NCBI RefSeq assembly: GCF_012273895.1
Contig: NC_052126.1
Coordinates: forward strand, 2,183,218 to 2,247,217
DNA from: Zerene cesonia
Lineage: Eukaryota > Arthropoda > Insecta > Lepidoptera > Pieridae
DNA length: 64,000 nt
Direction of reading: 5' to 3'
Part shown: piece after piece, positions 25,412-39,482 of the stretch
How the letters are laid out: each line of letters starts with the position of its first letter
How positions within the stretch are numbered: the first letter of the stretch is position 1
Program-made: the position numbers and the translations under genes
The notes under the pieces: generated by a model
Seen by the model: the letters and a program-made list of their open reading frames with translations, nothing else
What the model was told of the DNA's origin: nothing
The model's database searches: none

Positions 25412-25598
25412 TCCTTCTAATATTATAAATGCGAAAGTTTGTAAGGATGTGTGTGTGTTTGTTGCTCTTTCACGCAAAAACTACTGAACCGATTGCAATG
25501 AAATTTGGTACGTAGATAGCTGGATATCTGGAATAATAAACAGGCTTTTTATCCCTATATTCGGACTTACGCGGGTGAAACCGCGGGGCGTAGCTAGT
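25412..25598 (+). mobile_element. Non-autonomous Helitron-like element, family A
   Basis: It starts TCCTTCTAATATTATAAATG, has the perfect 3' hairpin CGCGGGTGAAACCGCG and ends TAGCTAGT. It is slightly shortened internally before the hairpin. Confidence 0.7.
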
Positions 25599-27083
25599 AG
25601 TTTTATAACATAACGTTGTCTGGAAGAGACCTCTCTGTAAGCCATACGGCCGCCTTTTTAGAATAACTCTGTTCAGTATTTGTGTGTAATTGAATCGTTT
25701 TTAGGGCAAATAACATTTTTCATTTATTCATGAATGCTACGATAATTATAAATATCAGAAAATACATATAATACGATTTTGACATAACCTTTCAGAAAAT
25801 CATTCTATGGATTTTGATCCAGATAAATTATTAACAAAACTGACAGTACGAGTATGTAAAAATGTGGAAAATATGGATAAAGTAATATTCTCTTGTGGCA
25901 ATGTTAATGCAATGTTAGTTGTCACTCCATGAAATTAATAGGTTTTAAACTAGTAGCCGACGTCCCTAAAGCGATGAGGTTCACAATTCGACTGCTTGTG
26001 TGAGTGGGTTTTCAACCGATTGACGTGATTCTTTGATAGGAAATTGTTGTCATTCTCATAGGAAATTATTGTCATGTCTGGAGTAGTATCTTACCCGGCA
26101 CGTCAGTAGCTATATAGAAAATAATTATTTAAACCCTTAAGAGAATAAAAATATTATCCTTTAGAACATCTATTACCCTTTAGAACATCGTTTGTTGAGC
26201 CAGATATTAATAAAATGTAATTAAAGGACGCTGCATTTAAAAACCTACCTTTCTTGAGGCGAAATAGAGAATAAATTATGAAAATCACGCAAGTTAAAGT
26301 GCATGCTAACGAATTCTAGAAGAAAACTAGCTTGAAACTTTTTCAAGCGCACAAACGCTTGGTAGGGGTTAACGAAAGTTAACCGAACATAATCGACTTA
26401 GTCAGCAAAACTCGTTCATTTAATTAAGGCTGAAGAAATTGAAGTCAACTTTCAAACTAATCATTGTTTGAAGGGGGCTTCTATTGTTTTCGAATTGAAT
26501 GGGAGTTAAGTAGAATAAGTTGATAACGTTAATATGGCTTCTTTAGAATATTTGAGGCGCTGCGGATTGGTTTGTAGCAATATTTATTACTTTTAAATTA
26601 AGGGATTCGAAATAACAACTCGATATAAGATTAGATTGTTTGTAACGTTATGTGTTTTTTTTTTTTTAATGTTTAATTGTATGTCTATCTATAAGTTATA
26701 TCAGGATATTCTGCTTTTTGACAATAGCCGCAACATTTCAATTAATTTTCAACGTAAAATTTACACAATTTGGATTATAATTATATGTTTGGTTTACCAG
26801 GCCTATCTGCAATTAGACTATCTAATAATCTAATAACTTTTTGTAACGGATTTGTGCTGTGCATATAATGTTAATTATAATTAAATAAGTATAATTCAAG
26901 AAAGAAGTTATTTATTCTTTGCTTTCATGATCATTTATGTTTTTACTGTATCTTTCTTTGACATCACAACAGAAAGATTTTATGTGACGATTTTTTTGTC
27001 TAGTCATTTTTATTTATTTATTTATTTATAATAATTAAAACGGTTTTACACCAATAACATTAATTATCAATTTTTACATTATA
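25599..27083. other. AT-rich stretch without recognisable gene
   Basis: It contains one dispersed repeat (about 26005-26100, related to 14181-14300). The rest appears unique and non-coding. Confidence 0.5.
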
Positions 27084-28083
27084 NNNNNNNNNNNNNNNNN
27101 NNNNNNNNNNNNNNNNNNNNNNNNNNNNNNNNNNNNNNNNNNNNNNNNNNNNNNNNNNNNNNNNNNNNNNNNNNNNNNNNNNNNNNNNNNNNNNNNNNNN
27201 NNNNNNNNNNNNNNNNNNNNNNNNNNNNNNNNNNNNNNNNNNNNNNNNNNNNNNNNNNNNNNNNNNNNNNNNNNNNNNNNNNNNNNNNNNNNNNNNNNNN
27301 NNNNNNNNNNNNNNNNNNNNNNNNNNNNNNNNNNNNNNNNNNNNNNNNNNNNNNNNNNNNNNNNNNNNNNNNNNNNNNNNNNNNNNNNNNNNNNNNNNNN
27401 NNNNNNNNNNNNNNNNNNNNNNNNNNNNNNNNNNNNNNNNNNNNNNNNNNNNNNNNNNNNNNNNNNNNNNNNNNNNNNNNNNNNNNNNNNNNNNNNNNNN
27501 NNNNNNNNNNNNNNNNNNNNNNNNNNNNNNNNNNNNNNNNNNNNNNNNNNNNNNNNNNNNNNNNNNNNNNNNNNNNNNNNNNNNNNNNNNNNNNNNNNNN
27601 NNNNNNNNNNNNNNNNNNNNNNNNNNNNNNNNNNNNNNNNNNNNNNNNNNNNNNNNNNNNNNNNNNNNNNNNNNNNNNNNNNNNNNNNNNNNNNNNNNNN
27701 NNNNNNNNNNNNNNNNNNNNNNNNNNNNNNNNNNNNNNNNNNNNNNNNNNNNNNNNNNNNNNNNNNNNNNNNNNNNNNNNNNNNNNNNNNNNNNNNNNNN
27801 NNNNNNNNNNNNNNNNNNNNNNNNNNNNNNNNNNNNNNNNNNNNNNNNNNNNNNNNNNNNNNNNNNNNNNNNNNNNNNNNNNNNNNNNNNNNNNNNNNNN
27901 NNNNNNNNNNNNNNNNNNNNNNNNNNNNNNNNNNNNNNNNNNNNNNNNNNNNNNNNNNNNNNNNNNNNNNNNNNNNNNNNNNNNNNNNNNNNNNNNNNNN
28001 NNNNNNNNNNNNNNNNNNNNNNNNNNNNNNNNNNNNNNNNNNNNNNNNNNNNNNNNNNNNNNNNNNNNNNNNNNNNNNNNNNN
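27084..28083. other. Assembly gap of 1000 N
   Basis: Exactly 1000 undetermined bases. Reading frames across it are artefacts. Confidence 0.99.
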
Positions 28084-29067
28084 TACTCTTTGTTGCTTTG
28101 GTCACGAAAGGGCTGGTTTGATCTCATAGCTCCCGATTCGACCTGCTTTCGTTTGTGCGTAGTTTAGAAGACTATAGAGTCATATAAGTTTATAAACGTG
28201 ATGAAACAATTTATTATCATTTGGATTTCCTCATGTAACACAGAACTAACCGGATAAACAAGGAAACTTCATACTCTATCAAGAAAACCAAGTAGTGGAT
28301 GATAATTCTTCGCCTGTATTCCTGGCTGTATGGTCACGAATTAATTACGCCTAGACTATTGGATTACATCCGGATGGTGTGGAAACGTCACATTCTATTT
28401 CCGACGGTGGCGGAGCGTGAACCTATGAGCTAGGATGTGTATAAGCACTAGGTCATTTGAGGTGTATATAGGTGGACTTGAAACATAAATGTGAAAGCTT
28501 ATCTATATTAAATAATCAAGGATATTTCCGTCCTTTGAAGAAATATATAAGATATATTTTATAATTTTTATACACACACAGAGCACTCATTATAAGCATT
28601 TCAATCAATATACTAGGATATTATGCTAGACGACCCAAAGTATCAAGCAGTTAATTGACAGTTAATTGTCTTACAACAAATCATTATCACTGTCAATCTT
28701 ATAAACGACTTTAATTTAATTTCTGTTCTACAAATTCTTTAAAGTATTAACATCAAATTCTAAATCTACCTATAAGTTTTTAGTAAGTACTGCAAGATTT
28801 TACTTACTTTTACATGTCCATTATTTACCAACAGACATCAAGCTCTTCTAGAATTATAAGAGGTACTCTATATATGTTCCTATAATATCTATATATTTGT
28901 TCCTCACGAAACTACACATCATAAGTAAACATACGGCCCGTCTCCCGTAATGTGCTCATGCATATTCCAAGCCAGATTTATAGCGGCCGGTTCCGTCTTC
29001 CGTAGATTTATGTACCAGCGTTGGTATTAGATTACGGTGGTCCGCCGATTCCGCTCTGATACCGCGC
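28084..29067. other. Unique-looking stretch, no gene seen
   Basis: Slightly less AT-rich at 28380-28440 and 28920-29067, but no splice-consistent coding exon could be built. Confidence 0.45.
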
Positions 29068-29124
29068 GATTTGACATTTGACGTTTGACATTTGACATGG
29101 CGTTTGATATTTGACATTTGACAA
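29068..29124. repeat. TTTGACA short tandem array
   Basis: Seven TTTGA(C/T)(A/G) words lie within about 55 bases, framed by GCGATTT on the left and ACGCGATTT on the right. It is probably part of a mobile-element end. Confidence 0.6.
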
Positions 29125-31840
29125 CGCGATTTTATTTAGGTTTTTGTTTTACGAAAAAGGAGGAGGTTAACAACCTATTAGTTTTATACTGGGTGGTATA
29201 TTTTTTTAAAGCTAGTGCCTGCGGTACCCTATTTTTTTTCTCATTGTGAATTGCTTCACCCAATAGAGGGACTGCGCTAATGTCTAGTATTTGTGGGCTA
29301 CGAAAAATAATGATTTCATATAAGACCTGCTGCTGCTAGACCGATATAGGTCAGTAAAATCCCCTTTTAAAAAAATTAAGTGTATGTACATAAATGGTAT
29401 ATGCTATTACTTAAGACTTTCCTGCTTCCATTCAAATTTCTTTATGATATATTTTAACCTTTAAAATTCATTACTAGACAACAATTCATTTTATATCTTG
29501 CTTTTTCTTTAAATATTATTAACAGATCTCCCGCGGTACATATTATATAGACTAAGGAATATATAGCACTAAGGCAATAAGCATATATATCCAACTGTAT
29601 ATTTTAAATAAATCCAGTAGCTTCATCCAGTAGCAGATTAACACAGCTCCACAAACATGACATTATATCTAAACAAGCCTTAAAACCATTTAAAAAAAAA
29701 CAAAATGCGTTAATACAATGATAAAAGGCGCGATAGAATTCACAGCAGTCCACAAAGCGTTTGTAAAACAGAGCTCTAGAACAAAACGCCTTTGTCGATA
29801 CACACTTTACACGTACGAGTCTGAATTTATAACAACGGAGACCTTACAAATCGGTGTCATTGTTAACAGGGAATAGGTATACTGGAAGATGCCTCATATT
29901 TCAATCATGTTTATTCCTTTGTTTTGTACCAATAACTACTTTATAATTGTCTTAATGACGCAAAATATACGATGCTCATATCCTTTTTATCTTCGGTGCT
30001 AATACGCTATTTAGATAAATTTCGAAGTGATTAGTATTTATATATTTGGCTGGTTAACTATATTACAATTTAGATCAGATTAGATTACAATTTGAATTTA
30101 CAGACAAAGGAGGGACTGCCGTTTATGCATTTTATATTATATCATTCTTTACCCACATTTAATAAAAACATTTCTATGGAATTGAGCGATGACTTCATAA
30201 AAATATAGCTTACATATAAAACGTTTGTCGCATCTAGTATATTTCAGTTCCGGGACACACTGGTAAAGACACGCAATATATTCTATAGTATGTCAGTTTG
30301 TCACGGGACGATAAACGTGGGGAAATGGACTGAAAAAGGGTAAATCTTATGCTTTCCAGCTTAACGTAAACGTGAGTTGGAAGAAAACGCTATGTAACCT
30401 AATCTAGCATTGTAAACAATGAATTTTTGGAACAAATTGCGATAAAACTCAAAGAAGATCACATTTAGTGTGTAAAATTGCTTATTTAATTTTATATTAG
30501 TTCGTTACAGGATATGTATAAGATATATGAAATATAATAAACTTTATTTGTTTAGTGTAAGTATAAATATATTATTGGCTATGAGTTATAAAGTATCTTA
30601 CATATTCTGCTCGTAATTATGTGTGCATTAGTTTTTTAATAACATTATATAATATCTGTAATATGACATAAGAGTCTCCTTTTTTACTTTATGTCTACGA
30701 CACACATTATTTACATTTTTCAAACATACTAAAAATAACCTAACACAGATCATTACGGACTATATTGTCCTCTCATAGACGCCTCTAAATAAAACATTCC
30801 AACACTTAGCTACAGCACTAAACCACTAATATTTAATGTTGAAACCTCAATATTACCTACATGCTTTTACGAAAACACACCTACAGATTCTAAAGCTTTT
30901 AAGAATTTTAAACGCGAGAAATCTCTTTAAGCGACTGCCGCTTTGAGTTAAATTATGCTTCTAGTCTTCAAGATAAGCTTTAAACGCGTTTTCTGTACAT
31001 CACAACATGTATGTACTTAAACATAACTGACTTAAACAAAACTAGTTATAGTAAAACCAAATTTTAGCTTGAATTCTATTATTTAACTACTAAATACACT
31101 TCACTACTATACTACTAATGTAACTAAATAATAAATATTGGTGAAATCACTTCTATACATTATATATTGTATACCAGTTGGAGTAAATATTGTAAAATAT
31201 CAAATAACGAAATAAGTGCAGTTTGTGAAGTGGTGTGTAGATTAAAAAGAAGTTCGTAAGATTCAGTTTCATCTTCAGTCTTTTTAAGTTATTTTTTCAT
31301 ATTAATTATCCAATAGAATCGCAGTCAATGTAAACGTACTCTTATAAAATATATTTTTTGCTAAAACTGATGCCTTTCAAATTTATTATGTACATTCAAT
31401 TAATGAACAATAAAATAAAGATCCAAAGCAAAACGCTGCCCACGTGTATATTAGGCAGATTTTTCTAATTAACGATACATTAGACTTTGACCATTACTGC
31501 CATGTGTTAAGGTGTTCATTTCAATGAATGTTTTATACAACGCCGCTCGGACAGTTTTAAAAACGATGATTATGAGGCTAAGTGTTTATAGTATAAATCA
31601 ATGAAACATTCACAAATATTGAAAATATGAATATATTGAATAGTTAGACATCAGATGTAACATAACTGTTTGCGATGGATTACCGGGTTTCCTTTTTGTG
31701 CAGCAGAATCCATCGGGATTAATGTTAACGACTCAGGTATGAATATTGATATAAATGTTAATATATCCGTATTGCGACAAATTTCCTACAGTGAAAGCTT
31801 TTTCATAGCTATGTAAATGAAAATATCTACAGCTGTTCAA
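29125..31840. other. AT-rich stretch without recognisable gene
   Basis: Apart from a scrap of a common repeat (GAAAAAGGAGGAGGTTAAC, about 29153), nothing could be identified. Confidence 0.5.
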
Positions 31841-32040
31841 TACTAGGTTTCCGCCTCCGGCTTAGCTCGTTAAGTCCTAGGAAAATACGGTCTCGGGGTT
31901 TTACCCGCATTATTCAAAAACAACCCTTATCGGGTCCCCAACTATCTTTGTGTCAAATTTCATCGAAATCGGTTGAGTGATTTTGGCGTGGAGAAGAGAC
32001 AGACAAAATCACTTCCACATTTACAACATTAGTGAGAGAT
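31841..32040 (-). mobile_element. Helitron-like element, family D
   Basis: In reverse orientation it runs from an ACTAG-type end near 31841 to a start near 32040 (CTCACTAATGTTGTAAATG when reversed). Interior words such as AAATTTCATCGAAATCGGTT show the same build as family A but a different sequence. Confidence 0.5.
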
Positions 32041-32689
32041 CAGACAACACCTAGTAAAGATTATTAAAAAGTAAAGCACTTATCATTAATTGGTGCAGAA
32101 AATAAATTACTGAAAGAAATATGAAATTCGCGGGCAAAACACATCACTTTGGACTTTGGACTTTGGAAATTAATTGCATGTGGACAGTCATACTAGATTC
32201 ATTATATTACGAGTAATTCAGAACAAATGACCAGTCTTACCGTATTCACCTTAATCTAGAAGTGTATATCTGAACATGATTATTCTAGTAAATAAAATAG
32301 AACAACATGTTATATTCGAATCATTTTCCTTCTCTTTCCGTACTATATATAACAATCAAAGGGAGGGAAATACGCGAACTCTGGATCCGTCCTAACCAAT
32401 TTTAGCTCACCAATTTATACATAGAGTACATAGTACATACACACCAATTTATACAATTTATACATAGAATGTGCTCGTCATTAAACCTTCCACAAATAAC
32501 CTCAACATTTTCAAGTACTTAGCAAGGTCTTCGTGCTACCATCAACTAATATTTACACTCTATGGTTGCCTTATAATAATGTATGGAGTTTAAATGTATA
32601 GAATATGTAATATTCGTTTTAATATGGATATTTTATAATGGTTCTCTAAGAAATAGCAGTGGATTTGGGCTTACTAAAATGTTTAAGAA

Positions 32690-32814
32690 ATATATAGCCT
32701 TCCTCAATAAATGGGCTATCTAACACTGAAAGATTTTTCAAATCGGACCAGTAGTTTCCTGAGATTGGTGAGTTCAAGCAAATAAACTCTTCAGTTTTAT
32801 AATACTAGTGTAGA
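32690..32814 (-). mobile_element. Dispersed element, family E, partial
   Basis: AGCCTTCCTCAATAAATGGG and TTTTTCAAATCGGACCA are shared with 34095-34226, and it ends in AATACTAGTGTAGAT. Confidence 0.5.
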
Positions 32815-34094
32815 TTTCCCAGACTAAAAATATATCGTATTTTAAGTCCGCGAAATATTATAAAAACGGTTCAAAAATACTGCCTTAGGTTAAACGTTCA
32901 CACAAACTACAGCTTTCAATTATTAGTATAGAATAAAGCGAAATTAGTAATTCCTCGTGTTTAATTTTACGCAAGTCTTATACATTTAGAAATGAAAGAC
33001 TTTTTAACGGAATTTAAACACGATTTATTCATTGCATTATTTAACCCGACGTACCGGACACTTCAGCGAGCGTGGTCACGGGGAGACTGAGAGTCTATTC
33101 TAGTCCATTAAGTCTTTAATTTCTAAATAGACCAAAGTAAGTATTAAAAATTCCGACTTTCCTGAACCTCGCAATGATGCGACATGTTAATTTTTAAAAT
33201 CAGTGATAAAATCATGACGAGACAGTTCTTTAAAAATAGTCCATTAAGGCTCAGAAAATGTTGCGTTTCACATTCAACATCGTACCATACAATATTGGTA
33301 CCACGGCGCACTAATGGAAGACATCAAAGCAAGCTAAGAGCTGGTGTCATTGGCGCGGCTGGAATTATTAACGCGTAAAATGTTGAATTTATCGTATAGA
33401 AACGTACTTTAGAGCGGGCGGGGATTATTTTTAACTGTGAGTGAGTGAGTGTGTGAGTGTAAAACATCTTTGTTTAGTGTAGGTATAGGGAATCGTTTGA
33501 GACTTTAGCTGTGATTTGGAACCTGTATTCTTCAAGACGATATAGGTTCTACTATCATGTTCAACCAACCTCAAAAAAAAAGGAGTTCTCAATTCGACTG
33601 ATTTTTTTAAGTTTATACCTCAGAGGTTCAAGTGGGTGAACCGATTTTGATTATTTTTTTTTGTTTGGAAGTTGCTGCCTCCCGTGTAAATTTTGACTAG
33701 TTCTTAATAATAATAACAAAACAGTTTTCAGTTTTCACAAGTCCAGATTATGTTACATAAGCTGTACAGTATATGAATACATTACGTATATAACCAATCA
33801 ACCTAAACATTTTTCCAACAAGAAAAAAAAGTACAAAACAATTGAACAAAGCGACATTTTCGAGGCCGTGAAATGTGATACTTATATCGATATAAATCGC
33901 GGTATCGTACAAGTGACCTTTTTCAAACCTTTGTGTGATTCAATAGACCTTAATTGATTGGTTATTTTTGTGACTTTATTTCCGTCGAATACAAAATGAA
34001 CTTTGCAAACAAAAAATCAAGAAAAGGAGATGATTCGTACATTGTTTTCTAAGAACAATAAGCTTCTTCAATTTTTATTTTACTCACTTTATAC
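32815..34094. other. AT-rich stretch with one repeat scrap
   Basis: About 33565-33700 matches a common repeat (CTCAATTCGACTG, AACCGATTTTGATTAT). No gene is supported. The frame at 33184-33378 has no motif or splice partner. Confidence 0.45.
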
Positions 34095-34226
34095 AAGCCG
34101 TAACCCACGGTTTTACCCACGTAGTACCCTAAAGCCTTCCTCAATAAATGGGCTATCTAACACTGAAGTAATTTTTCAAATCGGACCAAACAACAAACTC
34201 ATCAGCTTAATAATATTAGTATAGAT
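34095..34226 (-). mobile_element. Dispersed element, family E
   Basis: It carries the Helitron-like terminus CCCACGGTTTTACCCACG (about 34102-34119) and the block shared with 32690-32814. Confidence 0.5.
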
Positions 34227-35812
34227 AAAACTTTGCTCGTTTATTTTAAAATTACAATAAATACAATACACATTAATAATAAGAAGTTTTAAATCGTGAC
34301 ATTTATGTGTTTCAAGGGTGTATTCATAAACCTGTAAGACGCCATAAGTATATAATGTCGTGTCCCGTTTATTCATCTTGAAAATGACACTTGAGTGAAC
34401 GCGACAAAAGATTGGCAGTTTATAATATCTTTACGAATAATAGTCTGTTTAACAAAGGGGCAAATGAGCAAGTTCAATCGATATTCATCATACAACAATT
34501 GTATTGTGGAGCGGCGGATTTATCAAATGCCTGAATGGGCTGCGACAACGTCATCGAATCTGATAAACGAAATTTTGTATCAAACAGTTTAATATTGATT
34601 TATGACGAACCTTTTTGATCTCTTTTAGAATTGAGCATGTGAGAAACGTGTTAGTCTAACAGGGAAGAAATATAATCTGAAACAATTATGAGATGTTTTT
34701 ATTTATATAAATTGTTCATAAATTTAAGAAACCCACATCATTTCGTGTAGTTGGCCATGTTGAATTTGAAATTTTACGTATATAGCGAAAAGTGTCTTAT
34801 TTGTCTAGTCATTTCATTTGATGTCCATATTGAGGGATTTTTTAAATAAGAACTCAGACTCAGATCCATTCATCAAATATATCCAAAACGGACAAATACA
34901 AACAGACAGCCACCCAATAGAGACAGACATGTCATATCATACCTACCTCTTTTTGCGTAGGGGGTATACTAGTATAGTATTGTGTGGTATGTTATCTGTG
35001 GTAGGGAATGAAAAATGTCTTTGCTTCAAAAAATATACATGTTATGTTCCTTCACCCAAGCGCACATTAAAATAACGACCTACATGCCCCAAATCAACGA
35101 AGCAACATAAATTAGCCTAATATGAAAACATTTTAAATTAAAACATTCGCGCGGTAACATAAAAAAAGCAAAGCTAGTTTCGTTCATTAACTCGCGCAGC
35201 TTACAGCACTACAAAATGGCCGCTCTCGACAAATCTCGAAAATGCAACTAAAATTCACCTCTTTAATTATGTAACCGTGATACTTTAAAACTTTTAATTC
35301 GCATACTTTTATACGAGTTTTTATAATTTTATATTTTCACGTGAAACATAGCGCTTTATTTAATATGTAATTATATTATAATAAATATTTATTTGCGCTT
35401 GAAGAAATTACCTACATTTAGCAGCAGTAAAATTGAAAATTTTATCGTATTTTCTGTAAGTACACATTTGCTATTTTGTATTTTTTTTTTATAAATTACT
35501 CAATATGTACTGCGGGTTTCAATAGATATTCTCTAACTAAATAACAAATGTACCTATTTTTAATCTGAGAATCTTTTCTACTCAGAAGAGTAGACAAGAA
35601 TCTATCACAGACTCAAGCGATACTTTAAGCATTAGCTACTATTTGAGAATATTATATGAAATATATGGCGTTATAGTTTCAACATCATCAAATTAATATA
35701 TTATATCCTCTCAATTTTATTACAGCGGATTATTAACTTTACATTATAAAACTCACAATACGTACATCACTTCCCTGTTATAATACAGTCGGGACTAGTA
35801 CGGGAGTTCTCA
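34227..35812. other. AT-rich stretch without recognisable gene
   Basis: Frames at 34395-34592 and 34818-35075 lack any motif, signal sequence or splice context. No other feature was seen. Confidence 0.45.
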
Positions 35813-36162
35813 TCCCTACTAATATTATAAATACGAAAGTAACTCTGTCTCTGTCTGTCTGTTACGCTTTCACGCCTAAACCACTGAACCGATTTTGATA
35901 AAATTTTGGAATGAAGATAGAACTGAACTTGGGAAAGGACATAGGATACTTTATATCGCGAAAAAAGGGTAGAAAGGGTTAAAAGAGGGGATGAAAGTTT
36001 GTATGACAGTTCGTTATTGTCAAACCGATTTTGATGAAACTTGGTATGAAGATGGAGCTAAACGTGGGAAAGAGCAAACCATACTTTTTAATGCGAAGAA
36101 AATACCATGTCGCGCAATATAAGCGAATTCTACGCGGGCGTAGCCGCGGGCGAAAAGCTAGT
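35813..36162 (+). mobile_element. Helitron-like element, family B, complete
   Basis: It starts TCCCTACTAATATTATAAAT and has an early CTGTCTCTGTCTGTCTGTTA run. Two tandem-like modules each contain ACCGATTTTGATnAAA. The 3' hairpin CGCGGGCGTAGCCGCGGGCG precedes the end AAAAGCTAGT. A second copy in reverse orientation closes the window. The 92-codon frame at 36031-36309 is incidental. Confidence 0.7.
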
Positions 36163-37107
36163 GTTTTATATATTGTTATGTTAAAGCACGCTTTAAGATT
36201 ATGCGCTTACACCGGAGCCAGAAAGGCACAACAAAGAAGCACACATTTTAGATTAAATCAACACTTAACAGTAAACACATCATATTTCTTTTATCCAGTT
36301 TACATTTGATTAACATTTAACCTAGTTACTGAATCAAAACGTTCGTTAATCTCACTTCATGTAGAGAGTATAAGCTCTCTAAATTCTGTTTTCCCGCCTC
36401 AATCTCAGTAATGGCGGTGGAAATGAAATGTGGGTGAGGGACTTATTATGACAATCACTTGTTTTTTATTTCGTTTATTATAGTGATTTGGATTGTAAAT
36501 ATCGCATGTTTTAAAGAACCTTATATAGGTGAAATATTAATATGACGCAATAATTAATGAAATACATAGAAATTGAGATTATAGTATAAAGTAAAATTAA
36601 TTATAGAAGAAATTATGTTACATGATTGCTATGAGAGCAGTTGTTATTTGAATAAATAATATATTAACTGCTTCGTTTATTTAGTAATGAAAGCTAAATA
36701 TTTGTACATAATGTGGCTATGCATTTCGTAATTAATTGTAATTTGACATTGGCAAAATATCTACTAATGTACTTATCTTTACTCATTCAAATAGTTTTAT
36801 TACTAGTATAATATTATGCTATCTGTGGTTTTACAAAGAACTTTATTGTACTTCAAATTTAAGGCGCTTTCATATCGTACGGTCTGGAAATAGACGACTG
36901 CCAATTTTTTCCGTTTGACGGGATTAAACCAGTAGTCATACCGATTGGAATAATACGTCTGTTACCGCGGCTTTACCGGATATTATAACAAGAGAGAAAA
37001 ATTTCCACTTCGAAGATTTTAAGTCTTTTCACGTTCTTATTTTGTAATGTAGTGTGTGTAAATAAAAAGGGTATAAAGAATGCGAGCGATATTCAATTTA
37101 TTAACAA
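36163..37107. other. AT-rich stretch without recognisable gene
   Basis: Nothing identifiable on either strand. Confidence 0.45.
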
Positions 37108-37479
37108 CTAGCTTTTGCCCGCGGCTTCGCATGCGTTCAATTCGGAATAGTTTAATAGATGTTATCTTATATATAAAATTCTCGTTAGTCTCTATACTCC
37201 TCCGAAACGGCTTGACCGATTCCTCTGAAATTTGGTAAGCATATTGGGTAGGTCTGAGAATCGGCTAATATCTATTTTTCATACCACTAAACCATAAGAG
37301 TAAGGCAGAACAGCGTTTGCCGGGTGCAGCTAGTTATACATATAAATCTTCCCCAAATCATTCTATCTATTAAAAAAAAAATATTCAAAACCGTTGCGTA
37401 GTTTTACAATTTTAAGCATACATAGGGACACAGGGACATACAAAGAAAGCGACTTTGTTTTATACTATGTAGTAACAAT
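37108..37479 (-). mobile_element. Family G element interrupted by a family F element
   Basis: The outer parts (ACTAGCTTTTGCCCGCGGCT ... TTAATAGATGTTATC and, after the insert, ATACATATAAATCTTC ... CAAAACCGTTGCGTAGTTTT) match the uninterrupted family G copy at 16319-16495. The family F copy (37169-37334) sits between them with no clear target duplication, as expected for Helitron insertion. Confidence 0.65.
37169..37334 (+). mobile_element. Family F element nested in family G
   Basis: It starts TATAAAATTCTCGTTAGTCT, has CTCCTCCGAAACGGCTTGAC and ends GCCGGGTGCAGCTAGT. It is closely related to 61689-61862. Confidence 0.65.
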
Positions 37480-39308
37480 AGTCTGTGACGTATAAGCTTT
37501 AATAAGAAACAGTTTAAAAAGGAATGGAAAGGTATGAGGTACGTAAGTGGATAAATACATTTTTTACATCACATCCTCATGCTCTTGTTAAATGAGTTTC
37601 GATAAGCTTCTATGTTTACAATTATACTAGTTTAAATAATAAATTCAATAAATAAATATAAGTACGAAGTCGAGGAAAATTCCTTAGCACAATAAACATT
37701 ACTTGAATAAATAGCGTTAGAAGTCATAATAAATAATGTAAATGGATGGGTAATTTCATAATTAAATAGTTAAACGTTCACTTAAGTATATTTAGACATT
37801 TAGTTACTACTTAGATATAATTTTTTCACATTTTAAAAGGAGACAGGGTGATCTATTTATTCGTTTAATGAAAATTAAATTATCAACTTCTAGTCTTACT
37901 TATTTTCATTACAAAGTTAGAATGGCATCTGGAAATATTAATTTTTAAAATTACTTACAAAAAAGCAATTATTTGATAAAAGAAAATCCCTTCCGTAATG
38001 TCATTGAAAAACTTAATTAAATACGTGTTAGACTTAATCAATATTTTATTTTCTATCTGCACCTTTTTAAAAATCCATTCTCTAAAATACTGCATTAAAA
38101 TATTACACAGCTGAAATTAAACACTTCGCAAACTTATTTCTCACACAGCAATTTAAACCTTATTTAAAAGCGTATAAAACATACATTCACCTAAGCAGAG
38201 CAAAAATTACACAATCCGTAAATTCAACAACCGTGTCCCATTATGGGAAATACGTGTATTCTTAAATGTGCTTTAATCACAGCTAACAGAGTTGAAATTC
38301 GTTAGAAGAATGAGGCGGAAAAGTTGCCTGCAAAAGGCTTACAGTGATTTCAGTAAAGCCTCCCGAAGTCCGTTGAATTAGGGCCCAAGTAAATAGGATT
38401 ACGTACATTTGCTCAACACAACTGCCTCAAGGGATAATCTTTTATTTCTAAGTGATTTCTTAGTGTATCTCAATTGTGTGTGGATGCTTCCTTTTTTTGT
38501 AATTTGTTTGTGTACAGATAACGTAAAAAACTGTTATTTGTTTTAAAAAATGTTTGCTAGTCGTGAATAATTTAATAAAGCTTGCTACATCTTGTGATTC
38601 TACGTCTAGAAAAAAATATCATCAGGTATGAAATAAAAGTCATGAAATAAGTGTACTCTACACTTAAGGAAAACATTGAAATGACCTCCTGTTTTGAATA
38701 TTAAACAAAATAAATAACAAAAAAAAGTATTAGTTTTGTGTAATACGTTGGACATAAACAAGTTTGGATACAATTTTTTGTTATTTTTTGATAAATGAAC
38801 TTATTGCATTTCATCATCCCGATTTAATCTAATAAGCATTTTAATGCGATGATCATATTTTCACGATTAAATAAAAAAAAATATCCCATGATTTTATATG
38901 AAGTTAGTAACAAGAAAATTATTTGTTTTGCGTCTCAAAATATCTTAATGGGAATACACTACGGGTCGTTTCCTTACAATTTCTTATCTTTTCACAAAAT
39001 TTCCTTTTAGTGGAAAACAAAAATGTTTTGTTAAAGATACATTGTTCTCAGCATAATATTTTGTCGGGAGTAAATCTTTTGTCCTCTGAATTCAATGGGC
39101 CGAAGTTAAAATTACAATGAACGGATATTACGGAGATATTGCATTCTAGAAGGATCTAGAAAATTATGCATATCAGAACAAATTTCAATCTAATGACATT
39201 TGATTACTATATTTATTTATTTACACACAAGAAAACAATACGTAATACACGAGGCTTTACACCAAAAAATGCTAAATATAACAAAGAAATAAAAACAAAA
39301 CCTCAATA
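37480..39308. other. AT-rich stretch without recognisable gene
   Basis: Long AT-rich unique DNA. The frame at 38923-39120 shows no domain. Confidence 0.45.
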
Positions 39309-39482
39309 TGGTAGTGAGCTTTACGATTCGACGCGACTTGGGTTGGCTTACATCGGGGAAGGTACCACACCCCCACAGGTTTCATTCGGTGAGTGAGGGA
39401 GTAGGAGACCCGTATCCTTTTCCATTCACATCCCAGTCTATTCCATTATACCGTTATCAATCCTTTCCCCTTAAAAGGGGGA
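39309..39482 (+). mobile_element. SINE A, 5' part only
   Basis: It matches the first half of 8623-8951 (GGGGAAGGTACCACACCCCC, CATTCGGTGAGTGAGGGAG). The 3' part and A-tail are missing. Confidence 0.55.

Noticed and set aside
27060..28127. Long open frames around 27.1-28.1 kb
   Set aside because: They span the second 1000-N gap.
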